NCBI GenBank assembly: GCA_900555195.1
Contig: USKC01000134.1
Coordinates: 1 to 8,031 of the forward strand
DNA length: 8,031 bases
DNA from: an uncultured Lachnospiraceae bacterium
GTDB lineage: Bacteria; Bacillota; Clostridia; Lachnospirales; Lachnospiraceae
Direction of reading: 5' to 3'
Translations under genes and position numbers: made by a program
Notes under the pieces: generated by a model
Seen by the model: the letters and a program-made list of their open reading frames with translations, nothing else
Databases searched by the model: none
What the model was told of the DNA's origin: nothing
In this document: positions 1 through 7,014 of the stretch, piece after piece
Numbering within the stretch: position 1 is the stretch's first letter
Layout of the letters: each line of letters opens with the position of its first letter

Positions 1-1057
1 CTTCTCCTATCCCTTGATCTTTATTATCCAGCGCATTTATCCATAGATGGCTGTCCGGGTTTTGTTTGCCCTGGCAGATGGGAACCCTTCCTTCCTGATC
101 CCTGCCCTCAAAGGTCTCAAACACACCCTGTTCGGCTGTTCCATACCATTCCTGTACGTTGCCGGAAGAATCAATGGTGAGGATATACATCTCCCCTTCA
201 TACAGCCCGTCCTGGAAATTCCCCATCACATTCTGGAAATGCCGGCTTCCCTGTTCCATCTTCTCCGTCTGTATTCCATACTGTTCATGTCCTTCTCCAT
301 TCGGGAGATTATTTTCCCAGGTGCCGTTATAGCTATGGCTGAGCACCGCCGGATCCTGGCTGGAATTCTGGCCGTTCGCCGTATTCTCATAATACATTTT
401 CAGCCACATTCCTTCTCCGTTTCTCTTGCCGTCCGCCCAGCTGCCGTAATAATACTGATCTTCTCCATACACCGCGATGCCCGTCCCATCCGGCCTGCCC
501 TGTTCATTCCGCTCCCCATAATAATAGAAGTAAGCCGTCCCAGGAAGGGCAGCAGACATTGCCCGATAATGGGCAAGGCCGCTCAGGTCTTCCACTGCCT
601 CCACATTTCCCTTCGACCAATACTCCATCATCTCCGCAAGCATCTGGGTATTGGTTTTCTTTACCGCTGCCGTCTGTTTACCGCTCACGGACTGGCCGCT
701 TCCTTCCGAAACGCTCTGGCCCTGCGCGGCGCTTTCCTCTTCTGTCTCGCCTTCCGCTGACGCGCTCTCCGAAGCCGCTTCTTCTTCCAGCTCAATCGTC
801 TCCTGCACCTCAACCGGGCCTTCCTCCTGGATTTCCCCTGTTTCGGTGCCGGACGCTTCTTCCTGTGTCCCTTCCGCCGTCTCCTGCGTTTCTTCCTGCA
901 GGCTTTCGGCAGTTTCCGCCGTCTCCAGCTGCGCGCTCTCCTGCCCTTCTTCCTTCTCTCTGGCCGCACTGACCGCGCACAGGATCAATACGACGGCGAT
1001 AAATACCAGCAGCGCAATGATCGGGATCAATTCTTTTTTCAGATTATCGTTTTTCAT
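1..1057 (-). CDS. Membrane-anchored MORN-repeat protein with long acidic linker (3' end cut by window edge)
   Basis: An open frame runs leftward from an ATG at 1055-1057 to the window edge with no stop, giving 352 visible residues; the C-terminus is missing. An AAAGGA ribosome binding site lies 7 bases upstream (1065-1070). Residues about 10-30 form one hydrophobic helix after a short Lys-containing N-terminus, which suggests an N-in signal anchor. Residues about 33-126 are a Glu/Gln/Thr/Ser/Ala-rich linker with almost no basic residues after about position 36. From about 177 there are four MORN-like units (about 177-197, 201-219, 241-260, 275-293), with cores such as YYYGSWADGKRNGEGMW. MORN repeats are beta-hairpin modules; in bacteria they occur in many surface or membrane proteins of unknown role. 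The function here is not known. The gene lies downstream of the GNAT gene but has its own likely promoter. The reading frame is certain, the MORN call strong, the extracellular location an inference. Confidence 0.85.
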   Translation of the reverse strand, partial: MKNDNLKKELIPIIALLVFIAVVLILCAVSAAREKEEGQESAQLETAETAESLQEETQETAEGTQEEASGTETGEIQEEGPVEVQETIELEEEAASESASAEGETEEESAAQGQSVSEGSGQSVSGKQTAAVKKTNTQMLAEMMEYWSKGNVEAVEDLSGLAHYRAMSAALPGTAYFYYYGERNEQGRPDGTGIAVYGEDQYYYGSWADGKRNGEGMWLKMYYENTANGQNSSQDPAVLSHSYNGTWENNLPNGEGHEQYGIQTEKMEQGSRHFQNVMGNFQDGLYEGEMYILTIDSSGNVQEWYGTAEQGVFETFEGRDQEGRVPICQGKQNPDSHLWINALDNKDQGIGE

Positions 1058-1077
1058 TCTGTTTTCCTTTCACATCC

Positions 1078-1115
1078 TGCCGCTTAGGCGGGATTCCTCT
1101 GTCCCTTTTGCGGCA
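1078..1115 (-). promoter_or_regulatory. Two-tier stem-loop in the leader of the MORN gene
   Basis: On the minus strand a 6-bp outer stem (TGCCGC at 1078-1083 with GCGGCA at 1110-1115) encloses a 4-bp inner stem (1090-1093 with 1102-1105). It would lie in the 5' untranslated RNA between the extended -10 promoter and the AAAGGA ribosome binding site, ending 7 bases from that site. It might modulate translation or RNA stability. No known riboswitch class was recognised. Confidence 0.35.
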
Positions 1116-1153
1116 TGCACACAAGCGGCTCGAAACAGACCGCGCTTTTTGCA

Positions 1154-1162
1154 ATTATATCA
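1154..1162 (-). promoter_or_regulatory. Extended -10 promoter for the MORN gene
   Basis: Read on the minus strand, the site is TGATATAAT: a perfect TATAAT box (1154-1159) preceded by the TGn extension (1160-1162). The -35 position holds no good TTGACA match, which is typical of extended -10 promoters. Transcription would start near 1147, giving a leader of about 90 bases before the MORN start codon. The site lies about 40 bases beyond the GNAT stop codon in an AT-rich stretch, unlike its surroundings. Confidence 0.55.
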
Positions 1163-1210
1163 TATTTCCTCTCTTCTCCACTAATTAATAAATTCTTAAG
1201 CCCGCCCTTT

Positions 1211-2104
1211 TCATCCATGGCATGCCTCTGCATAGATTTCCGTCCATGCGGGCAGGAAACCGGCCCGCATTGCCGTATGCATGGAACGAATATGGGATTG
1301 GGCCGTGCTGTAAAAAGGAAGGATTCCCCGCCGGAGCATTTCTTCCTTCAGCATGCGCGTCAGCGCGGAACCGATCCCTTTTCCTTCCCAGGCCGGAAGC
1401 ACGTCTACGCCAATCTGCCACATATCCCGGCAATCCGCGGCGGCTCCCGCCATACCCACAATCCATCCGTCGGAAGCGACTGCGGCCACAGCCAGCATAT
1501 CGGGATGGAGCCCGGAATGGCACAGCGCATGCCGGAAAGCGTCAAATTTCCTGTTTTCCATAAGTTCCCCCTCTTCATACCAGCATTCCCGCACAGAAGA
1601 AGGAAGCGTTCCTTCCTGCGCGCAGGCGCCCTCCGCCGGAAGGAAATTCAGCCGGACATCCAGAATTCGCCTTCCATACCGTCCAAGCTGTGCATCCAGC
1701 TTTCTCAGTTCCGAGAATTGACAGAACCATTCCGGATGGCGCATCTGTTTCTGATAGGTCTGCACACACCATCCATAGATCGGAGCCTGCGCCGTCAGCC
1801 AGGCCCGACCTTTCCAAAAAATCCCACGAAAAAAAGGATCCATTCCCTCATATATCCGGGGCCTGACCCCTACCTGCTTCTCCCACCGTTCCTCTATCAG
1901 CTGCGCATATGCCTCCTTCGTCAGATACCCTCTCTCCGGCAATCTGGGCGTCCGATTCACAATACAAGCAGCCGTCCCATCCGCTTCCCCGCTCCCGCCG
2001 CAGTCCGCCCACAGCTGCTTTGCCGCTCTTGCGAGATATTCTTCACTAATATACATCCCTCTTTGCCCTGCTTTCTCATCCGTCTTTCTGTTTTTCTCTA
2101 TCAT
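1211..2104 (-). CDS. GNAT family N-acetyltransferase with N-terminal extension domain
   Basis: A 297-residue protein. The C-terminal part (about residues 205-297) shows the GNAT acetyl-CoA fold: VDVLPAWEGKGIGSAL (233-248) is motif A with the pyrophosphate-binding GKGIG loop. Motif B follows, ending SMHTAMRAGFLPAW (about 274-287). The first position of the usual Q/RxxGxG/A signature is Glu here. Residues 1 to about 200 are a separate Trp/Tyr/Arg-rich domain, so the protein is about twice the length of a minimal GNAT. Its substrate cannot be told from sequence. The start is uncertain: no ribosome binding site is well placed before the first ATG (an AAGGG lies 14 bases away). A second in-frame ATG at 2054-2056 (281 residues) follows a purine-rich stretch. 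No convincing promoter was found. It is transcribed away from the surface-polymer operon. The family call is secure. Confidence 0.85.
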   Translation of the reverse strand: MIEKNRKTDEKAGQRGMYISEEYLARAAKQLWADCGGSGEADGTAACIVNRTPRLPERGYLTKEAYAQLIEERWEKQVGVRPRIYEGMDPFFRGIFWKGRAWLTAQAPIYGWCVQTYQKQMRHPEWFCQFSELRKLDAQLGRYGRRILDVRLNFLPAEGACAQEGTLPSSVRECWYEEGELMENRKFDAFRHALCHSGLHPDMLAVAAVASDGWIVGMAGAAADCRDMWQIGVDVLPAWEGKGIGSALTRMLKEEMLRRGILPFYSTAQSHIRSMHTAMRAGFLPAWTEIYAEACHG

Positions 2105-2204
2105 AGCACATTCTGCAGCCCTTATGAAAATTTTGCACCGCGCCTTTTGCTTCTTTTATGGGGACGGAATCTGCCTTCCTGCCTAAGGAAACCGCCCAGC
2201 AGAA

Positions 2205-2246
2205 AGCATCCGGCCTATCGCGAAGCGATTGAAATGGCCGGATGCT
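2205..2246. repeat. Nested GC-rich inverted repeat in divergent intergenic region
   Basis: An 11-bp perfect outer stem (AGCATCCGGCC at 2205-2215, complement at 2236-2246) encloses a 5-bp perfect inner stem (ATCGC at 2217-2221, GCGAT at 2225-2229) with a GAA loop. The two are separated by one base on the left and six on the right. It lies upstream of the operon promoter, so it is not in the operon mRNA; it could be in the leader of the GNAT transcript. Read on the minus strand it is followed by only a short, interrupted T tract, so it is a poor terminator. Confidence 0.6.
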
Positions 2247-2247
2247 G

Positions 2248-2276
2248 TTACAATTCAGCCAAAGGCTGAATTGTAA
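2248..2276. repeat. Perfect 13-bp palindrome with 3-base spacer
   Basis: TTACAATTCAGCC (2248-2260) is followed by AAA and then its exact reverse complement (2264-2276). It begins one base after the nested repeat ends, so the two form a tandem hairpin pair. It lies 29 bases upstream of the -35 box of the operon. No T tract follows on either strand, so it does not look like a terminator. It may be an operator for a dimeric regulator, a structured RNA segment, or part of a dispersed intergenic repeat. Confidence 0.65.
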
Positions 2277-2305
2277 TGCAAAATGTGAATTCTTTGTGCC
2301 TTGGC

Positions 2306-2334
2306 TTGACAGGCATATACGACCTGAATAGAAT
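2306..2334 (+). promoter_or_regulatory. Sigma-A type promoter of the surface-polymer operon
   Basis: A perfect TTGACA -35 box (2306-2311), a 17-base spacer and a TAGAAT -10 box (2329-2334; five of six consensus bases). Transcription should start near 2341, giving a leader of about 44 bases before the LTA-synthase start. No other promoter is apparent before the downstream genes, which are tightly spaced, so this one probably drives all three. The strength of the match suggests steady expression unless the palindrome just upstream is a regulatory site. Confidence 0.8.
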
Positions 2335-2347
2335 GATACAAGAATGA

Positions 2348-2364
2348 TGGGGATTTTTACCCCA
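2348..2364 (+). promoter_or_regulatory. Short hairpin near the 5' end of the operon mRNA
   Basis: TGGGG (2348-2352) pairs with CCCCA (2360-2364) around a 7-base A/T loop. It would begin about 7 bases from the predicted transcript start and end 10 bases before the ribosome binding site. It may stabilise the 5' end of the message; a regulatory role is speculative. Confidence 0.3.
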
Positions 2365-2374
2365 AAGTCAGAAT

Positions 2375-2381
2375 GGAGAGG
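2375..2381 (+). promoter_or_regulatory. Ribosome binding site that fixes the LTA-synthase start
   Basis: GGAGAGG lies 3 bases before the ATG at 2385. It overlaps the earlier in-frame ATG at 2373, which has no such site upstream. The ATG at 2385 is therefore the likelier start. Confidence 0.7.
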
Positions 2382-2384
2382 ATT

Positions 2385-4268
2385 ATGAAAAAATTTCTGC
2401 AAAAGATCCAGGACAGGCCAATCAGCCTGATTATGCTGGTAATCGCACCGATTGCCACCTTTTACCTGCTGGAATGGTATACACACGATCCGTCCAAAAC
2501 CATGGCAACCACGCCGCAGGTTTTGAACATCATTCTTTTTGTGCTGATCGGCCTGATCCTGTTCGCTGCCATCGGGCGGCTGCATGTGGCGCTGATGACA
2601 GAGACCCTGTTTTTCTGTATCTACGGCCTGATCAACTATTTCGTGCTGGATTTCCGTTCCGTCCCCATCCAGCCCTGGGATCTGTTTTCAATCGGGACAG
2701 CGGCCAGCGTGGCGAACAATTATGAATATGTGCTGGACAATCAGGCAAAGGCCGCCCTGGCAGGCTTTATCGTGCTGCTCGTCATTGAATTTTTCTGCCG
2801 TTTCCGTCTCAAGAAGGGAAGCTGGAAATTCCGCGTACCTGCTACCGCACTGCTGTTGGTGGGCCTTGTGGCATTCAGTTTTCTCTTTCATTCCGATGAG
2901 ATTGTACAGCAGAAATTCCGTCTGTATGACAAGCTCTTCACTCCCACCACCATCAGCTATAAAAACGGAACAGCTCTGGCTTTCGTGATGGAATTAAGAT
3001 ATCTGTCCGTGGAGAAGCCGGAGGGCTACAATGCCGAGGAAGCGGCTTCCGAACTGGCCGCTATGGATGATACTTCTAAAGTCCAGGCCGTTTTTGCCGA
3101 GGACGACGACAGCTCCTTAACCGCCAATGCCCAGAACGGCTCCGGCAATGCGCAAAGCGCTTCAGGAAACGCACAGGACGCGGAGGAGACAGAAACGCTC
3201 CCGAACATCATCGTTATCATGGATGAGGCATTCTCTGATCCGGCCGCCCTGGGGGATTTCTCCGTCAATACGGACTATATGCCCTTTGTCCGCAGTCAGA
3301 TGGACGGCGCAGACAATACCATATCCGGCTGGCTGAACGTGTCGGTGCTGGGCGGCAATACGGCCAATACGGAATTTGAATATCTGACCGGCAATACCAT
3401 GGCTTTCCTTCCGCAGGGTAGCATTCCCTACCAGCAATATATCAGCGGCCAGACTCCTTCCCTCGCTTCCCACCTGGCTTCCCTCGGGTATGAAACGGTG
3501 GCCATGCATCCTTACAATGCATCCGGCTGGGATCGGGATAAAGTCTATCCGGATATGGGATTTTCTCAGATGTATTTCCTTCCGGATTTCAAGGATCCGC
3601 TTCTCGTCCGCAAATATGTGAGCGATCAGAGCGACTTTGAGAAAATTATAGAAATCTATGAACAGGATCGGGATGGTCGTCCTCTGTTTCTGTTCAATGT
3701 CACCATGCAGAACCATTCTTCCTATACGGAGAGCTTTGACAATTTCGTTCCGGATATTGAAGTGACGGATTCCACTTCACAGGCTCTGAACAATTACCTT
3801 TCCCTGATCCATTTAAGCGATCAGGCCCTGGAAGAACTGATTTCCTATTTTGACAATCAGGAAGAAGAGACTTTGATCGTCTTCTTCGGAGATCACCAGC
3901 CCACCAATTCCGTGATAGAGCCGGTGCTGAAGCTGAATGGGAAGAGCAGTTCCACGCTCACGGAGGAGGAAACTGCAGACAGGTATAAAGTTCCGTTTTT
4001 CATCTGGGCCAATTTTGATATCGAAGAGGAAAGCGACGTGGAGTTAAGCGCCAATTATCTGGGCGCCATGACGCTCCAGGCGGCCGGCCTTCCTTTAAAC
4101 GGTTATCAGAACTATCTGCTCTCTCTTTACGAGCAGGTTCCCGTCATCTCCGCCAATCATGTGACCCTGTCAGACGGGACATTTACCACCGCGGACGAGC
4201 AGGACGCGCTTCTGTCCGATTATCGTGGCTATCAGTACTACCAGATTTTTGATTCCACATCAGATTGA
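2385..4268 (+). CDS. LTA synthase family protein (membrane sulfatase-fold phosphoglycerol transferase)
   Basis: A 627-residue protein with the LtaS layout: five predicted membrane helices (about 13-31, 45-64, 68-90, 123-140, 152-168), a linker, then an extracellular sulfatase-fold domain from about 276. LtaS enzymes transfer glycerolphosphate from phosphatidylglycerol to a growing polyglycerolphosphate chain outside the membrane. Metal-site and catalytic residues can be matched to LtaS: Glu281 in PNIIVIMDEAF, the nucleophile candidate Thr326 in GGNTANTEFE, His444 in QNHSSY, and Asp503-His504 in FFGDHQP. The loop RSVPIQPWDL (91-100) resembles one often seen in clostridial members of the family. 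The linker carries three copies of an NAQ-led seven-residue unit (248-268). It is the first gene of a three-gene operon. A related phosphoglycerol or phosphoethanolamine transferase role cannot be excluded; the family call is secure, the exact polymer is not. Confidence 0.9.
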   Translation: MKKFLQKIQDRPISLIMLVIAPIATFYLLEWYTHDPSKTMATTPQVLNIILFVLIGLILFAAIGRLHVALMTETLFFCIYGLINYFVLDFRSVPIQPWDLFSIGTAASVANNYEYVLDNQAKAALAGFIVLLVIEFFCRFRLKKGSWKFRVPATALLLVGLVAFSFLFHSDEIVQQKFRLYDKLFTPTTISYKNGTALAFVMELRYLSVEKPEGYNAEEAASELAAMDDTSKVQAVFAEDDDSSLTANAQNGSGNAQSASGNAQDAEETETLPNIIVIMDEAFSDPAALGDFSVNTDYMPFVRSQMDGADNTISGWLNVSVLGGNTANTEFEYLTGNTMAFLPQGSIPYQQYISGQTPSLASHLASLGYETVAMHPYNASGWDRDKVYPDMGFSQMYFLPDFKDPLLVRKYVSDQSDFEKIIEIYEQDRDGRPLFLFNVTMQNHSSYTESFDNFVPDIEVTDSTSQALNNYLSLIHLSDQALEELISYFDNQEEETLIVFFGDHQPTNSVIEPVLKLNGKSSSTLTEEETADRYKVPFFIWANFDIEEESDVELSANYLGAMTLQAAGLPLNGYQNYLLSLYEQVPVISANHVTLSDGTFTTADEQDALLSDYRGYQYYQIFDSTSD

Positions 4269-4272
4269 CTTC

Positions 4273-4277
4273 GGAGG
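4273..4277 (+). promoter_or_regulatory. Ribosome binding site that fixes the YfhO start
   Basis: GGAGG lies 10 bases before the ATG at 4288, just after the stop codon of the preceding gene (4266-4268). The frame stays open upstream to an ATG at 4225, but that would overlap the LTA-synthase gene by 44 bases and lacks such a site. Confidence 0.7.
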
Positions 4278-4287
4278 TGCCACTCTC

Positions 4288-7014
4288 ATGAAAAAAAACA
4301 GGCGGTCATCCACTCTGGCCCATCGTTTATGCAGTCTGGCTGCGAACGCAGCCTGCCTGCTCTCTTTTATGATTCCTGTGCTCATTATGCTGGGCATTTT
4401 TATCATCAACGGGGTTTTTCCCTTTGGAGACGGAAGTTTCATGCATTCGGACATGTATCATCAATATGTCCCTTTTCTGTCTGAATTGCTGTCGAAGCTG
4501 CGGACGCATGACAGTCTGCATTATTCCTGGAACGTGGGGGTGGGCTCCAATTTTCTCGCTCTCTACGGCTATTACATGGCCAGCCCCTTTAACTGGCTGG
4601 TAGCCCTGTTTCCGGATCAGTATCTGATTGAATTCATGTCCTATATGGTCATCCTGAAGATCGGTTTGTGCGGCGGAACGTTCTGCTGGTACCTGTCCAA
4701 GCATTTCCGTACCCGAAGCTTTTCCCTGGTGCCCTTTGCCATTCTGTACGCCCTGTCCGGTTATCTTGCGGCCTACAACTGGAACGTGATGTGGCTGGAC
4801 TGCATTTTCCTTTTCCCGCTGATCGCCCTCGGGCTGGAGAAGCTGGTGAGCGAAGGGAAATTCAAACTGTATGTCATCAGCCTGGGACTGTGCATCCTGT
4901 CCAATTACTATATTTCCATCATGGTATGCATTTTCCTCGTCCTGTATTTCCTTCTGCTCCTGGTCTGCTCCAGGCAGAAGCTGCGTCAGGCCGCTGCCAC
5001 ATTTCTGCGCTTTGCCGGCTTTTCCCTTCTGGCAGGGGCCCTGGCCGCCGTGCTTTTGATTCCGGAATTTGCTGCGGTTCACCTGACTGAATTCAGCGAC
5101 TCCAACTTCCCGGACGAGCTGACCTTCTATTTCTCCCTGATCGACATGATCGCCCGGCACAGCATCAACGTAGCAGTGGAAACGGGATTGGATCACTGGC
5201 CGAATATTTACTGCGGGGTGGCTGTTTTTCTGCTCGTTCCCCTGTATCTGTCCAATGCGAAGATCTCCCTGCGGGAAAAAGTGGCGCGCATCGGCCTTCT
5301 GGCTTTTCTCCTGGTGAGCTTCTCCGCCAATATGCTCAATTTTATTTGGCATGGGTTGAATTATCCGAATTCCCTGCCCTGCAGGCAGTCGTTCCTTTAC
5401 ATCTTCCTGCTGCTCACACTCTGCGCGGAAGCTCTCCTGCGCATTCGGGAATGCTCCATGAAAGCCCTCGGCATCAGTTTCTGCTTCTCCCTGGGCCTGG
5501 TGGCGCTGTTTGAAAAGCTGGTGGGCGACGAGGAAGCCTACCCTGTGGAAACCTTCCTGCTGACGGCCATATTCCTGTGCGTCTATGGGCTCCTGCTCTA
5601 TTATTACCGCAAAGGCATCCGCCGCCGCACGGCCCTTCGCACGCTTGCCGCCTTTGCCATTGTCATTGTGGGAGCTGAGGCTGCCATCAACATGTACAAT
5701 ACGAGCTGCTCCGTTACCAGCCGAAGCAATTATCTGGACAACCTGGACAGCTATCAGGCCCTGGTGGACCGCACAAGACAAAAGGATACGGATTTTTACC
5801 GCTTTGAGAAAACCAGCCGCGTAACCAAAAATGACGGAACGCTCGTTGGATATCCCACGGCTTCCCTGTTTTCCTCCACCGCCAATGGCCGCGTGGAAGC
5901 ATTCTATGACAAAATGGGAATGAGCGACAGCAAGGTTTTCTACTGTTTTGACGGCGCTACTCCGCTTTCTTCCGCGCTCCTGTCCGTCAGGTATATGTTT
6001 TCACGCTCCGGGGAAGAAGATCCTTCTTTCTATACGCTGATCGATCAGGAGGGGGATATTTATCTCTATGAAAGCAGATATACGCTTCCTCTCGGCTTTA
6101 TGGTGGATGTGGTTCCGGAAGAGACATCTGCAGATGTTTCAGAAGAAGAAAGCCGCTCCTGGATGGAACGCTTTTTCAGCGATATCACCGACACGAGGAC
6201 GGATGTTCTGGAAGAAGTGCTCGCCTATGACAGCGGAAACCCTCTGGAGCTTCAGAACCGGATGGCCTATGCTTTAGGTGTATCAAGTCCTCTTTTTATC
6301 GGCATGGGGACAGAAACCGACGGCAATGCCACCACGATTGCGGTCAGCGAAAGCGGCCACTATTATGCCTATGTCGGCAACACCTCCGTGGATTCGCTGA
6401 AAATGGAATCCGAATCTGAGAGCAAGACGTTTTCCAGCCTGAAATATCATTATATCTGCGACCTGGGCTGGCATGATGCGGGGGATGTGATCTCCTTGTC
6501 TTCAGAGGATGCTTCCGATCTGTCCCTGTCCGCTTATCTGTTGGATGATTCTGTTATGGATGAGGTCATCTCCACCCTTGGAAGGGACACCATGACCGTG
6601 GATTCCTACGACTCCACCCATGTGCGCGGCCATATCGAGACGGACAGGGACGGAGAACTGATCCTTTCTATCCCCTATGAACCCGGATGGACCGTTTGGG
6701 TAGATGGTGAAAAAGTGACGCCCGGACTGTTTGCAGATACCTTCTTAAGCCTTTCTCTGGACGCAGGCAGCCACACGATCGAGCTGAGTTACCGCCCTAT
6801 GGGCCTTGTGCTGGGCATCTTCGTCAGCATCTGCGCGCTGGGTATCCTTATCCTCTGCATCTTCCTGGAAAAAAAGGCGAGGGCCAAAGGCCGCCTTCTG
6901 CCAGACGTGGAAGCTGCGCCGCCCATAGGCAGTCAGGCCTCTGAACATATGCAGCCTTCTTCTGCATCATCCATGCCGGAAATGCCGGCATCGGAAGAAA
7001 GGAGGCCGCAATGA
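4288..7014 (+). CDS. YfhO family multi-pass membrane protein (GT-C-like, predicted polymer glycosylation)
   Basis: A 908-residue protein of the YfhO type. A membrane helix at about 19-41 is followed by an outer loop holding SDMYHQYVPF with Asp55, Gln59 and Tyr60; an acidic residue in this first loop is the usual catalytic position in GT-C glycosyltransferases. Roughly a dozen membrane segments run to about residue 470, including a YfhO-like stretch near HGLNYPNSLPCRQSF (355-369). A large soluble region (about 470-835) ends with a beta-rich segment (PYEPGWTVWVDGEKV), then a last helix (about 839-860) and a Pro/Ser/Met-rich tail. In Bacillus and Listeria, YfhO-type proteins take part in glycosylating lipoteichoic or wall teichoic acid using sugar on undecaprenyl phosphate made by a GT2 enzyme. 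That partner is not in this window. The gene starts 19 bases after the LTA-synthase stop. The family is confident; the sugar and acceptor are inferred. Confidence 0.88.
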   Translation: MKKNRRSSTLAHRLCSLAANAACLLSFMIPVLIMLGIFIINGVFPFGDGSFMHSDMYHQYVPFLSELLSKLRTHDSLHYSWNVGVGSNFLALYGYYMASPFNWLVALFPDQYLIEFMSYMVILKIGLCGGTFCWYLSKHFRTRSFSLVPFAILYALSGYLAAYNWNVMWLDCIFLFPLIALGLEKLVSEGKFKLYVISLGLCILSNYYISIMVCIFLVLYFLLLLVCSRQKLRQAAATFLRFAGFSLLAGALAAVLLIPEFAAVHLTEFSDSNFPDELTFYFSLIDMIARHSINVAVETGLDHWPNIYCGVAVFLLVPLYLSNAKISLREKVARIGLLAFLLVSFSANMLNFIWHGLNYPNSLPCRQSFLYIFLLLTLCAEALLRIRECSMKALGISFCFSLGLVALFEKLVGDEEAYPVETFLLTAIFLCVYGLLLYYYRKGIRRRTALRTLAAFAIVIVGAEAAINMYNTSCSVTSRSNYLDNLDSYQALVDRTRQKDTDFYRFEKTSRVTKNDGTLVGYPTASLFSSTANGRVEAFYDKMGMSDSKVFYCFDGATPLSSALLSVRYMFSRSGEEDPSFYTLIDQEGDIYLYESRYTLPLGFMVDVVPEETSADVSEEESRSWMERFFSDITDTRTDVLEEVLAYDSGNPLELQNRMAYALGVSSPLFIGMGTETDGNATTIAVSESGHYYAYVGNTSVDSLKMESESESKTFSSLKYHYICDLGWHDAGDVISLSSEDASDLSLSAYLLDDSVMDEVISTLGRDTMTVDSYDSTHVRGHIETDRDGELILSIPYEPGWTVWVDGEKVTPGLFADTFLSLSLDAGSHTIELSYRPMGLVLGIFVSICALGILILCIFLEKKARAKGRLLPDVEAAPPIGSQASEHMQPSSASSMPEMPASEERRPQ
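6998..7005 (+). promoter_or_regulatory. Ribosome binding site for the DUF1624 gene inside the YfhO coding end
   Basis: AAAGGAGG lies within the last codons of the YfhO gene, 5 bases before the ATG at 7011. With the ATGA stop-start overlap (7011-7014) this suggests translational coupling. Confidence 0.75.

Noticed and set aside
47..1184. Plus-strand and alternate-frame open frames over the MORN gene
   Set aside because: The products are low complexity (Ser/Pro-rich or Arg/Lys-rich), mirroring the Glu-rich stalk in other frames; the minus-strand MORN frame has a ribosome binding site, a membrane anchor and repeats.
1115..2269. Plus-strand open frame (384 codons) covering the GNAT gene
   Set aside because: Its Pro/Arg/Ser/His-rich product has no domain pattern, and the opposite strand encodes a clear GNAT motif A.
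2205..2276. The palindromes as a rho-independent terminator
   Set aside because: Neither is followed by a proper T tract on either strand, and they lie between divergent genes where no transcript is expected to end.
2373..2384. Upstream ATG at 2373 as the LTA-synthase start
   Set aside because: It overlaps the GGAGAGG site that serves the ATG at 2385, and has no ribosome binding site of its own.
2076..2585. Minus-strand open frame (169 codons) spanning the divergent intergenic region
   Set aside because: It crosses the promoter, both palindromes and the start of the LTA-synthase gene, and shows no family motif.
4327..5781. Long minus-strand open frame (484 codons) opposite the YfhO gene
   Set aside because: It is rich in Gln, His and Glu, as expected for the antisense of a membrane-protein gene, shows no recognisable motif, and lies opposite a gene with clear family motifs.
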